Below are positions 12,176-24,406 of a stretch of 64,000 nucleotides of DNA, piece after piece. This DNA comes from Palaemon carinicauda (lineage: Eukaryota > Arthropoda > Malacostraca > Decapoda > Palaemonidae): assembly GCF_036898095.1 (NCBI RefSeq), contig NC_090735.1, positions 8,020,661 to 8,084,660 on the forward strand. The letters run 5' to 3'. Made by a program: the position numbers and the translations under genes. Under the pieces are notes generated by a model that saw nothing but the letters and a program-made list of their open reading frames with translations, was not told where the DNA came from and searched no databases. How positions within the stretch are numbered: position 1 is the stretch's first letter; each line of letters begins with the position of its first letter.

Positions 12176-12539
12176 AACTACGGTATATGTTACTGTCTTC
12201 ACCGTGTCATCCCTGTAGTCTCCTATATAGTTGTCCCAATATATTTTATCCCAATATGTAAGTGATATTTTGATCTCAGAGTCGATATACTGTAATTCCT
12301 TTGTGTGATCTAATCGAGCTTCGGGCAGTTTTCCTTCTAGAATATAACCATTCAAAATAAATGAAAATAAACAATAATCAATACTGTCCATGATCTTCGA
12401 TGTTCCCCGTGATGTTTTAATAAAAAATTATTGTCAGGTTTTGGTTTCATTTTGAGATCTACTAATGACTGAATCCATTTAATAATTTCCGTTTCTTCTC
12501 TGTATAAAAAACACGAATTTACCCCACCTCTAAAAGAAT

Positions 12540-12895
12540 GCCTGAATAAACTAGAACTAGAAACAAATGTTAACACAAGACACACGAGTGACAAACATAG
12601 GCTATCTGAACCAAGAACAAATAGTAAATTTGGTGAAAGGGCTTTTAGCTACTGTGCGCCTAGACATTATAATAAACTGCCAACTGAAATGAAAGACCTA
12701 AAGGGAGCAATTGAATTTAAGAAGAAACTAAAGACATTACTTTTCACAAGATCATATGATTTGGAAGAATTGTATAGGTTATAATAAAATGTTTCGTTAG
12801 ATGATTAATATGGACCCGCCCGAGAAGTAGTTCACTCGACTTTAGTGGAGGGTTGGATTTAAACCCAAAACAAGTAAACAAGTAAGTAAACAATA
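12540..12895 (+). pseudogene. 3' end of a non-LTR (LINE) reverse-transcriptase ORF plus 3' UTR
   Basis: From about 12571 one frame reads RHTSDKHRLSEPRTN, then FGERAFSYCAPRHYNKLPTE, then FKKKLKTLLF, and stops at 12781-12783 after ELYRL. An 'R-x-F-S-x-x-A-P-x-x-x-N-x-L-P' block followed by 'F-K-x-x-L-K-x-x-L-F' is the usual end of non-LTR retrotransposon polymerase proteins. About 110 bp of 3' UTR follows and ends in an irregular (AAACAAGT)-type tail near 12870-12895. No RT core lies upstream, so this is a typical 5'-truncated dead copy. The clade cannot be decided. Confidence 0.75.
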
Positions 12896-13394
12896 CTATT
12901 GCACTGCATCCTGCTCCTGTTTCTTATATTCCAGTGACGTCTACAGAAATTCCCATCTATTGGGTATAAACAAAGTAAACAGCGATGACTGGAAACTGTT
13001 AAGTGGCCTGCTGGTTAGATTCCAGTTAGTAATGCTTTCTTGGTGGTTCTGTGAGGTGTCATACTTGGGTTTGCAGTGAAATACTGGTATTACTCATTTG
13101 GCTTAAGGTCAAAGTGAGATCTAGAGCCAATAGGGTAAGTAATTTAGAATGTAGAAGAGAAATTTTTCTTCCTCTACATCTCCTGATATCATTTATAAGA
13201 AACTATTAGCCTTGAATAGTTGTCATTCATAGCGATGAAAAAAAAATGAAGAAATATTTCACTAAAATCTGCTGCTACAAGGAGTGATGGAATGAAAGAA
13301 GTCTTGATATTGGTCAGTCTATTCCAATGAATCATGAAGGAAAGTGACAGAAATAAGTGTTGCCTAATTGGTGATCATAAAACGTGAGGCCGTG
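12896..13394. other. Intergenic, no recognised feature
   Basis: No exon, RNA gene or repeat family member recognised. Confidence 0.5.
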
Positions 13395-13501
13395 AGACTG
13401 GGCTATTTTTCCGAGTTGGAACATTTGGGCTTATAGCATCCCGTTATTTTCAACCACAGTTGTAGCTTAGGTTGTAGTAGTAATAATAATAATAATAATA
13501 G
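13395..13501 (+). repeat. Family A 3' fragment
   Basis: Only the last ~100 bp is present ('gagactgggctatttttccg' to 'gttgtagcttagg'), followed by a short AGT/AAT tract. Confidence 0.85.
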
Positions 13502-13734
13502 TATAGAAGAAATGTGTATGTCTGGTACAGTTGACTTCACTAATTCCGGTACATTTCAGTGAAAAGATAAGGAGACGCCAGTGTACCGGTATTAATTAAG
13601 CCAACTGTACAATCACCATCGAAATACCCAACACAACAAGTGAGTCCACTTAGCTGATCATCGTACCAACAATGACCCTTGACGTCTTTGTATTGTAGCC
13701 TACACTACAGAGACAGCTATAAAAGGGATTTTGA

Positions 13735-13801
<67 letters not shown>

Positions 13802-14030
13802 TGCTAAGCTACAACTCTAGCTGGAAAAACAGGATGCTATAAGCCCAGGTGCTCCAACAAGGAAAATAGCCCAATGCGGAAAGGAAACAAGGAAAATTCA
13901 AATATTTTAGGAAGAGTAACAACATTAAAATAAATATTTCCTATATAAACCATATAAACTTTAACAAAACAAGAGGAAGATAAATTAGATGGTATAGTGT
14001 ACTCGAGTGTACCCTCATGCAAGAGGAAAA
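13735..14030 (-). repeat. Family A copy with (ATT)n
   Basis: (ATT)n at 13735-13800, then 'tgctaagctacaactctagc' and the family A body through 'tgtaccctcatgcaagagg'. Confidence 0.88.
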
Positions 14031-14516
14031 ATCTATTTTTGGGCTTGAGCCATGTCGTCCTGATGGAAGTTCCACAAAGGCAGCTTTCTACTTGGGATAT
14101 TTCCTGCGACTGATATACCATAGAATTTAACCTAGGTAGTATCACAGGGTTCTAACCCCTGGAGCGAAAGCTAAAAATTGATTTGTGCAACTGTATCGAA
14201 TTAGGTCTACAAATATCACGTAAACAAAGTTCCTCAATACCTTAGCAATCAAATGAAATAGTATTTAATTTACAATTGCGAATATATATATTAATTCCAC
14301 AGGGTTTTTTTTTCTAATAAGGGACTTGAATGAAATGATTTTATAAAAGAATAAATAGGACTGGGATGTAAACATCCAAAGTCTATACATGTTACGATTT
14401 CCATGGAAATTGTGACATCTGATTACTGCTAATGATGTTATATCAAGCTGTTCATCCTTTCTCTCACATTAAACGATAAAATATGACGTGTATATAAAGG
14501 ATTTCAGGTGGCCAGA
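14031..14516. other. Intergenic, no recognised feature
   Basis: AT-rich. A short (AT)n run follows at 14517-14546. 14547-14830 is also featureless. Confidence 0.5.
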
Positions 14517-14517
14517 G

Positions 14518-14549
<32 letters not shown>

Positions 14550-14831
14550 TATACAGTATGTGTGTGTCTATGTAAAATAAAAGTTAACTAAAACAAAAAA
14601 ACTCGCATTTCAGGCAAACTTTATATTTAGAAAGGAGATTACAAAGCATTCGGATAAGCATGTAGGCTATCCCATCATTGTGGCTATAGAATAATTATTA
14701 TAAACACATTATTACACATTGATAAAATCTTTAGGATTAAATATAAAGGTGTAAGAATGATATTGAAATATCTAAACTATTAGAAAGGGACTAGAATAAA
14801 CACACAAGCAAATAAAAATAGACAAGTGTAC

Positions 14832-14909
<78 letters not shown>

Positions 14910-15345
14910 TGCTAAGCTACAACCCTGGCTGTAAAAGCAGGATGCTATAAGGCCAGGGGCTCAAACAGGGAAAATAGCCCAGTGAGGAAAGGAAAGAAGG
15001 AAAAATAAAATACTTTAAGAAGAGTAACAACATTAAAATAAATATTTCCTATGTAAACTATCAAAACTTTGGCAAAACACGAGGAAGAGAAATAAGATAG
15101 AATAGTGTGCCCGAGTGTACCCTCAAGCAAGAGAACTCTAACCCAAGACAGTGGAAGACCATGGTACAGAGGCTATGGCACTACCCAAGACTACAGAACA
15201 ATGGTTTGATTTTGGAATGTCCTTCTCCTGGAAGAGCTGCTTACCATAGCTGAAGAGTCTCTTCTATCCTTACCAAGAGGAAAGTAGCCACTTAACAATT
15301 AGTGTAGTAACCCCTTGAGTGACGAAGAAGTGTTTGGTCACAGAT
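14832..15345 (-). repeat. Family A, one of the longest copies
   Basis: (ATT)n at 14832-14909 leads into the 3' block and a long body. It includes 'accatggtacagaggctatg', 'aagagctgcttaccatagct' and 'taaccccttgagtgacgaag', the parts missing from shorter copies. It has no plausible protein. Confidence 0.9.
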
Positions 15346-15494
15346 AAAAAGGATGAATCACATATCACGGCATGAACACGGATCTTGGTGAAGTCAGGCA
15401 TTTGGCTGGAAATTGTAAGGTAAGGAATGTCCAAACACAGATTTCACAGATTTGCCAGTCGTCTTACTCGATGCACACAAATAAAGAGAAATTT

Positions 15495-15775
15495 TCATCA
15501 TCATCATCATTATCATTATCATTATTATCATTATCATCATTATCATTATCATCATTATCATCATCATCATTATCATTATCATTATCATCATTATCATCAT
15601 CATTATCATCATTATTATCATTATTATCATTATTATTATGCTATAATCCAAAAGGCTCTAACATGAAAAATTGGCCCGGTAAGGAAAGGGAAATAGGGAA
15701 ATGAATAATCTGCAAGAGAAATAATGAACGATTAAAATAACTTATTTTGAGAACGAACAAGCTTGAAAATAGATA
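15495..15775 (-). repeat. (ATC/ATT)n tract with a diverged family A-like body
   Basis: About 145 bp of ATC/ATT trinucleotides (15495-15638) join a weak family A match ('atgctataatccaaaaggct', 'gaaagggaaatagggaaatg'). It looks like an old copy or a related subfamily. Confidence 0.7.
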
Positions 15776-16144
15776 GATTATCAAAAGAGACCAATGTCCA
15801 TTTGTTCAACATAAAGACATTCGTTGCAAATTTGAACTTTTGAATGTTTCATGAAGTTGCATGGAAACAACCCATCAAGTATTCCGATTTTAAAATTGAA
15901 CCAAATCACCCAACAACTACTCTATACCTTCCATCGAGTCTCTCGTCATTGAACAACTATCCCAACTCTATATCACTCAACTAGGTCTGTTCATTTACAT
16001 ATTACTCGACAGGTTATTCCTCATAATTTTTCAAGTGTAAACAATCTGTCATCGTACCCTCCATAACTTGCAATATTTAGTTTGCTAAGTTCTCAGCTAG
16101 TGTTGTGAAATAATATGCTTTTTGATCCTTTGTCTGTGTTTTAA
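15776..16144. other. Intergenic, no recognised feature
   Basis: Nothing recognised. Confidence 0.5.
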
Positions 16145-16470
16145 AGGTTTAAAGGCTCCCCGTGAATGACAGAGGCAAAGGACAGTGACATTCCCCTATC
16201 AGGAGAATGCCCAAGAGGCTAACCATTTATACATATGGTCAGCACCCAAGTCCCCTCTTCACCCAAGCTAGGGCCAGGGAGGGCCAGGTAATGGCTGGTA
16301 ATGACTCAGCAGATAGACCTATAGGACCTATAGGCTCCCCCAAACACCCTACCCTTATCTCACAAGGATTTTGAGGTTGAGCCACCAATGGAACTAACGA
16401 GTTTGAGCGGGACTCGAACCCCAGTCTGGTGATCACCAAGCAAGGACATTACCAACAACTCACCACAACG
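16145..16470 (-). repeat. tRNA-derived SINE, copy 3
   Basis: Same element as 3823-4135, reversed. The intact B-box complement 'gggactcgaacccc' lies near 16410. 'agacctatagg' is locally duplicated at 16315-16335. Confidence 0.87.
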
Positions 16471-17199
16471 CATGAATAGTGGGAAATAGTATTTTTGGTT
16501 GTTTTATATGTTCATTATATTGGTTGAGTAAGATACCTAAAATACTAGATGTAGAATGATTAAAGTTACCTAGAAATAAAAGGAAGCAGCCTAGAGAAGT
16601 CAGTTTTCTCCAGGTTTGACCTAGGGGAAAATAGCTAAAGTGGACGAGAATTAGATTCTTATATAAAGGGAATAGTATGCACATTGTGGAAGAAAAGTCA
16701 ACGAAGGTGTTCAGCATATGCCAATATTCTCGTCCAAACAGAAAGGGAATAATAGTGATTCGATCCTGATAACGAGTGATTCATACCTGTGTCAGCTGAG
16801 AGAATTAGGCCTACAGGACGAATGTGCCGGGTGGTTGATGTAAGCAGTGGCACTGTCTTCAGTGCCTGAATTTAGCAATTACGGCAAAATGTCAACAGAG
16901 ATTTCTATGGAGATTTTCTTGTCTTCTTAGTGCTTCGATTATGTGGATTTGATAATAAACGAGTAATGTGCTGTGTGAAATGCTGAACGCCTTGGAATAT
17001 ATACGATAAAATGACTTTAGTTCGTGTAGAGAGTAGGGTTCCCTTGCTGTGTAGGACCAGAAAAGCAGCTCTTGTAGTAAAGTAAAGTAATGAAAGAACA
17101 ATAAAAAAGAAATTACCGAGATGATCGATGGGCAAAATAGGGATGAGAGGAGCAACAATAAGAAAGGAACAGATGAAATCCCAATTTCTGATATCTATA

Positions 17200-18150
<951 letters not shown>

Positions 18151-18311
18151 ACAAGGTATCAATAGGCCTATAAGGAGATCCATGTAGTTACAATAAGAAG
18201 GATAAACCTGGAACCAAGATTACAAACACCCAAGGATGAATATGGAAAACAAGATTTTTTATACCTACATAGTGGGTGAAATAGAAGAATAATTAAATAG
18301 ATGGAGAAAGA

Positions 18312-18379
<68 letters not shown>

Positions 18380-18490
18380 TTCTATGATCAAACCCTGGTC
18401 TCTTCAAATGAAACGCAAGGTCGCTATCAACTATGGCACAGAAGCTTTAACACATACATACATGCATATATATATATATATATATATATA
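18312..18490. repeat. (AT)n / (GT)n tracts around a tRNA-like SINE head (18383-18445, minus)
   Basis: Between two AT tracts, the minus strand shows 'gccatagttgatagcgacct' (A-box-like) and 'ccagggtttgatcatag' (degenerate B box). This is probably a third kind of tRNA-derived fragment. Confidence 0.6.
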
Positions 18491-18889
18491 ATTCTATTCA
18501 AGGGAGTTTAATGATAATATAAGCAGCAAGCTATTATTTTGTTACCCTATAAACAAGAGGAAGAAAAATGCAAATTCCTCTAAAGTATGTCATTTTTTTA
18601 GCACTAAATATTCCATCAAGCCGATGAGCCAGACTGACCAAGAAGATTATGGTGAGCACGATTCTGTGGATGACCTTGAAAGAGGTTAGTACCATCAGCC
18701 TACTGTGTAGGCATTATTCGGTCTGTACAACATATATGCGGCCTCTCACTGAGCCCATATATTCTTCTGGATTATTTCTTCCAACTTGAGATATAATCAC
18801 TTTCAACTTCTATTTCAAAGTGCGCGAAAGTCAAGGCTACTGACGAAGAATCCAAGAAAGGAACAAGGAAAGCTAGATTTATTTTATCT

Positions 18890-19021
18890 ATTTTTATGTT
18901 ATTACTGTTCTTTAAATATTTTATCTTTTCCTTGTTTCCTTTCCTCACTGGGCTATTTTCCCTGTTGGAGCCCCTAGGCTTATAGCATCCTGATTTTCCT
19001 TAGTAGGATTGTAGCTTAGCC

Positions 19022-19086
<65 letters not shown>
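18890..19086 (+). repeat. Family A 3' portion with (AAT)n tail
   Basis: 'ttgtttcctttcctcactgg' to 'attgtagcttagccaataat', then (AAT)n at 19022-19086. Confidence 0.88.
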
Positions 19087-20130
19087 GACGTAGAGAACCT
19101 AATTGTTGGCATATAGGTCTACACTGGAAATTCTAAAGGATTTGTGAATTTAGGATCTGGGAGAAATATTTTTTGCAGTATGAATGAAAGGTTAAGATGG
19201 AAAGAAGTTGGGGGGTAGAAGAATAACCCTAAAAAGTTATTATACGTAAAGAATTACATGGTTTCCATGATTTCATTGTTAATAAAGAGCAATTATCGTT
19301 TTTTTTTTTTTTTTTTTTTGTATTATAACTTTAATTCTTTATCTCTTCATGTTGTTTTGGATTTTATCTTCACACGTATTGTATATGAGTCATATTCACG
19401 TGAGCTAATCTTAAAGTTCTCCTTTGCTACTTATATTAATTGTGACTCATGTCTTCTACGTCACAGGTAACATGAATGGGAGTACGTTATTGATTCATAA
19501 GTCATGCAAAAAGTAATTTGCACATCACAGCCATGAAAGGACATCCTGTGTATCCCTCAGTACAAGGTTATAAATATTTTTGACAGTCACAGCCAGCAAA
19601 TAAATAGCAAGGTCATGTTCGGTTGAAAGAAAATGCTATCCTCTTGGTTCTCTAGGAAGTAAATTTTATCTATGTAGATAAGCTATCAGATTGGTGATCA
19701 GTTTCCGTATGTATATTTGTATATGAAACATGATTCTAGTTGAATTAGGATTGCTTAAATATGTGGAAACCAGGTAGAGCAATGCTCATGCTCTATTTCC
19801 GGCCATTAAAATAGTTTGCAATATCAAAAACTGCTGGAGGTTTTGTTTACTTCCTGTGACAGGAGCATGTTCAAGTACTATAAGATCAGAACGGAAAACT
19901 GATTCATTGGAAATTTCAACAAGATTTTCTTTTATTTAAACAGTCTTTGTAAAGGTCAAGTAGATAAAATGTTATTTATATTACAAGGAATTTTTTTCTT
20001 TATAAAGGAAACATTGAGATATTACTTATTAACGATAGTCTCTTTGTGGCTAATATCAACTAGAATGACGTCATCGTTATACGAACATGTTCATACGTTT
20101 TGTTTATGGGACCAGCAACAAATATTTTCC
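19087..20130. other. Intergenic, no recognised feature
   Basis: AT-rich DNA with a 20-bp T run at 19300-19319. No exon was identified. Confidence 0.5.
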
Positions 20131-20337
20131 CCATAATCTTTATTTTATTATTGTTACTGTGCTTAAAATGTTTTAATGAATTTGTTTGTTCATTAATTTC
20201 TTCACAGTTTATTTATTTTCTTATTTCCTTTCCTCTATATTTTCCCCTGGTTGCAACCCTTGGACTTGTAACGTCCTGTTTTTCCAACTTGGGTTGTAGA
20301 TTAGCTAATAATAATAATAATGATAATAATAATAATG

Positions 20338-20380
<43 letters not shown>
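20131..20380 (+). repeat. Family A copy with (AAT)n tail, diverged
   Basis: 'cttatttcctttcctctata' to 'gggttgtagattagctaata', then (AAT)n with GAT variants at 20305-20380. Confidence 0.85.
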
Positions 20381-20382
<2 letters not shown>

Positions 20383-20904
20383 TTCTTTGGCTCAATACTT
20401 CATGAACGCGGCCACTGTTTCTCATGTTGCGACAACAACACAACATTCTCAGCCAGTCAGCTGTTTGCTCAACATTTCCCTCAGCAACTTCACAGTTCTT
20501 CCTCAAATGTTTGCCCTATGAAATCAACGAAGCGTTGTATTCCATAAGTGGTTGTATTCTCCACTGTATTGTTGTATGTGAGTATTAAGAAGAATGTTGT
20601 TTTAACTACTAATATCGCAAGAGTTTAAATGTCCTTGAAGTCCTGTTCAGAAATCTTGGTTTTTGGTGTTACAGTTTTCATGGTCGTTAGGAGAGCCACT
20701 GGTGTGTGGTGTATGCCTGCTAATAAACATCTTGGCCTACGTAAGCCACTAATAAGTTTGATTAAGCCATTGATAAGTTTGATTAATCTGTAAGGCATCC
20801 TCTCTTCTTCAGGCTACAACAAAGGTGTTAAATATTTACCCGTGCACCGTCACAAGTGAACGTAAAATCTAACATTCTCTTGAACTTAACACGTTTTAAT
20901 GTAT

Positions 20905-21765
20905 CATTATTATTATTATTGTTGATATTATTACTTGCTTAGCTACAACCCTAGTTGGAAAAGCAGGATGCCATAAGCTCAGTGGCTCCTACAGGGAAAA
21001 TAGCTGAGTGAATAAAGGAGACAAAGAAAAATAAAATATGGAGCCTGTGTGTATCAGCGGCCAGTTCCTTACGCTTTCATCAAAAATGGACATCAACTAG
21101 CCTAAACTTTCCCCCCTTAACCTAACGTCTCCTTACCTACTTACCTTGGGGGGGAGGGGTGTTAACGGCCCCTGCGACCCCCCTTACATTGCCGTATTCT
21201 TAGGTAGACATAATAGTACATAGAGGTGGCCGCTATCATACATACACCCCAAAAATATTTTAAGAAGAGCGACAACACAAATAAATATCTCCTATATAAA
21301 CTAAAAACTTTTAACAAAACTAGAGGAAGAGAAATAAGACTGAAGAGTGTGCACGAGTGTACCCTCAAGCAAGAGAAACTCTAACCCAAGACAGTGGAAG
21401 ACCATGGTACAGAGACTGTGGCACTACCCAAGACTAGAGAACAATGGTTTGATTTTGTAGTGTCCTCCTAGAAGAGCTGCTTACCATACCTAAAGAGTCT
21501 CTTGCCCTTACCAAGAGGAAAGTGGCCGCTGAATAATTACAGTGCAGTAGTTAACCCCTTGGGTGAATAAGAATTGTTTGGTAATCTGTGTTGTCAGGTG
21601 TATGTGGACAGAAGAGAATATGTAAAGAATAGGCTAGACTATTCGGTGTGTGTGTGTAGGCAAATGGGAAAATGAACTGTAACCAGAAAGAAGGATCCTG
21701 TGTAGTACTTTCTGGCCAGTCATGAGACCGCATAACTCTCATGACTCCCTTACATTACACTTAAG
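20905..21765 (-). repeat. Long family A copy interrupted by another small repeat
   Basis: The copy starts after an ATT tract ('gcttagctacaaccctagtt') and breaks at about 21037. It resumes at about 21253 ('aaaatattttaagaagagcg') and runs to 'ctggccagtcatgagaccgc'. The inserted ~215 bp is unrelated to family A. Confidence 0.88.
21037..21252 (-). mobile_element. Short element inserted in family A
   Basis: The segment between the two family A halves contains 'aactagcctaaactttcccc' and ends 'gctatcatacatacacccc'. Its reverse complement is closely similar to 21767-21935, and its other end ('tggccagttccttacg' side) resembles 22168-22200, so it is a repeat in its own right. It has no coding capacity and the class is unknown. 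Confidence 0.7.
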
Positions 21766-21766
21766 G

Positions 21767-21935
21767 GGTGTACGTATGATAGCAGCCACCTGTATGTATG
21801 ACGACGGCAGACTTAGAATACGACAGCATAAGGGGGCTCGCAGGAGGGCATTAGCCCCCACCCTTTTAGGTAAGGATAAGGCTTGTAGGTTAGGTTAGTT
21901 GGGAAATTTGTTAGTTGGTGCCTATTATCTATGCT
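21767..21935 (+). repeat. Inverted partner of the 21037-21252 insert
   Basis: Starts 'ggggtgtacgtatgatagca' and continues through 'taggttaggttagttggg', matching the reverse complement of the insert with substitutions. A detached end piece ('aactggccgctgatatacaa') lies at 22168-22200. Confidence 0.7.
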
Positions 21936-21959
21936 CTCAGGAGGGTAAGGTTTTACTTA

Positions 21960-24023
21960 GTCAGGGAATCATTCTGAACAGAAAATATATGTTTTGCTGT
22001 AGTAAATCCCATTATCAGTAGATGTAGATATATATCTTACATTTATTTATTTGCGACAAAAATAAGTGTTCATTTTTGAAGTAAACAGGCATTTTTTTTT
22101 TGATAGGGAAAAGTTTGTTTTTACTGAGAAAGGTTACCCTGATAGTAAATACAGTAATACCCTTGGGAATAACTGGCCGCTGATATACAAAGGCTCCGCA
22201 ATTAGTTTACGTAGTGTGTGTATATCTGTTACATGCAAGACCTCATTCATTTGTGTTGTACACAATCATTTTCATTCAATGTTAAGAAAACAACTACGTG
22301 TATTAAGGTTTTTATATCGCTTCCTTAGGGAAATTTTAAAGGGTTTTATTATAGTTACGGACGTGAAAAGCTTTCCTACTAAAAAAAACAGGTGTTTCCT
22401 ATAGAAAAACTCCCAATTTTACCTTTTAAAGGTAGACCATAGCTATTTCAGAAGTTCTTAACGTAAAGAGTTGCTACAAACTTTTAAGATTTATTTAATT
22501 TGTCACTAGAAATAATTAATTGATATTAGACTGGAAAGAAAAGAAATTGGAGTATCCATAAATTTATGGAAAAGTACAATTCTAATATAATTACAAAACT
22601 TTATTTGACTGTGAACATGAAATCACAACAAATACGACCAGTTATGTACTGATGAGATTGTAATGTAACCAATGATTGTATACTGCATAACTAAATGCTA
22701 TGAATGACATTGCACGCATAAAATCAAATATGATCTCAAACATATAGACCTTCCCCTCAAAATTAACCCTACCTAAGACGGACGGATAATGTTTCTACTC
22801 ATAATAAATCTTGGTATCTGAACACTGCAATGGTAAAATTATACCAGCTAGACTGACTAACTTCTGCTTTGTGCAGCACAGGCTAAGCAATATCAGGATA
22901 ATTGTACTTTGGACAGAGCCTTGGGTAATAGGCTAGGCCAAGCGACAGTCTTAATCTAATAGATGAATCAAAGGTTGTCCAATTTTTTATAGGTTCAAGA
23001 GCTTACTCTTACAAAGTGTGAAGATTTACACAGTGAGTACTCTTCCTTCCAGTACTGCATTAGAAGATGCAGTAGTTTTTTTTTTTTTTTTTTTTACCTT
23101 AAACGCATTCTGAAAGGGTAAAAGAATATTCTAGAGAAACTCGGATAGAAGTCGTCTATCTAATAAGCATAGGAGATGGAAAAAGCGACTACAAATTCTG
23201 CTCTCTAGAACAGCCTTTCTAGTACAAGAGGCAAATATTTATAGAGGAAGAGATAGAATAATATTCTGAACTTATCATTAAGGAAAAATTTATGTGTTAT
23301 CCCTTGCATATGTTGTTAGATTGCTTTCTGCAAGTGGAAGAGGATAAGGGGCTGACAGTGCAACCACTATGCAATTTTGACAATATTTCACGCTTCCCCT
23401 GGGGCGATGGCCTCGAATTAGTTCACTTCTAGCTAGACAGGAACAGTACTCACTCACGGGAGCTTAATCGAGAGGGGAATTACAGTATCGGTGAGAAGCC
23501 AGTACAGATTTGAATACTGTTGGGTGAAATTGAATTCAGTTTTTCTGGCTGTCCAAGATGCTACCTAGAATCAAGTCCATCCACATGTAGCTGAATCTTT
23601 GAAAATATTTATAACTAATCACCAAGATCCTGCAAGCACAATGGATTACTGCACTCAGTTGCTCATTTTGCAATGGTGATTTCTTTGGTATTCTCTTCTA
23701 TGTGACTTATTCAGGGACCCGATTAGGATCACAATTTGAATAGAGTAAACATATCAGTGTGGAAGAGCCAGACTCAAAGGTATTAAACATATTTTGTTCA
23801 CACACGAAGCAATTGTAGCCATTACGAAAAGGCACAACCATTATATTTTCAGATGGAATTATTTTTTTTCTACTTGTGAATCTGGAATTATTCTTTAGGC
23901 CTAAATGAAAGGCAATACAATCATTGCTAAGGCAATATTTCTTGTGGGTCCTGTCAACTAAGTGGATGAAAATATGTGCTCCACTTTTTTTTTGCATTGT
24001 CAGCAGTATACTGTACTCTCAAG
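21960..24023. other. Intergenic, no recognised gene
   Basis: Apart from the 22168-22200 fragment and a T run near 23078-23095, I recognise nothing. A 112-codon open frame at 22066-22404 has no recognisable motif. Confidence 0.5.
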
Positions 24024-24191
24024 TTTTCAATATTAAACTTACCCGATAATCATGTAGCTGTCAACTCCGTTGCCCGACAGAATTCTATGGAGGGATACGC
24101 CAGCTATCACAATACTAGAAGGGGGTGTACTTACCAGCGCCACCTGTGGCCAGGTACTATAGTACTTCTTGTTGACACCTCCTCAATTTTT
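24024..24191 (+). repeat. E1 left ITR
   Basis: Starts ttttcaatattaaacttacc. From 'cttacccgataatcatg' inward it is the reverse complement of the right ITR. The first ~14 bases are specific to the left tip. Confidence 0.93.
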
Positions 24192-24406
24192 CCTCTGTCG
24201 TGCTTCCGGCAAGACGTTCTGGGATACGCTTATGATCTTCGAGTATTTTCACGGCTAATTGGTGAAGTATTCTCTCAGATTTCGGCTGTCGCTTTACTGG
24301 AAACCTTCTTATATTAGCTTAGATAGCTTTTATATAGTCCTGATTAACGGTTAACGATCTTTTGCTTGATTTTGGAACCCCCCTTGGCTAACTCTTTGGA
24401 TTCAAG

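Noticed and set aside
22066..22404. 112-codon open frame as a gene
   Set aside because: No recognisable motif, no splice-site support and AT-biased composition like its surroundings.
23707..23997. 96-codon minus-strand frame with several Cys as a small gene
   Set aside because: No family resemblance and no splice or promoter context; expected by chance in this amount of sequence.
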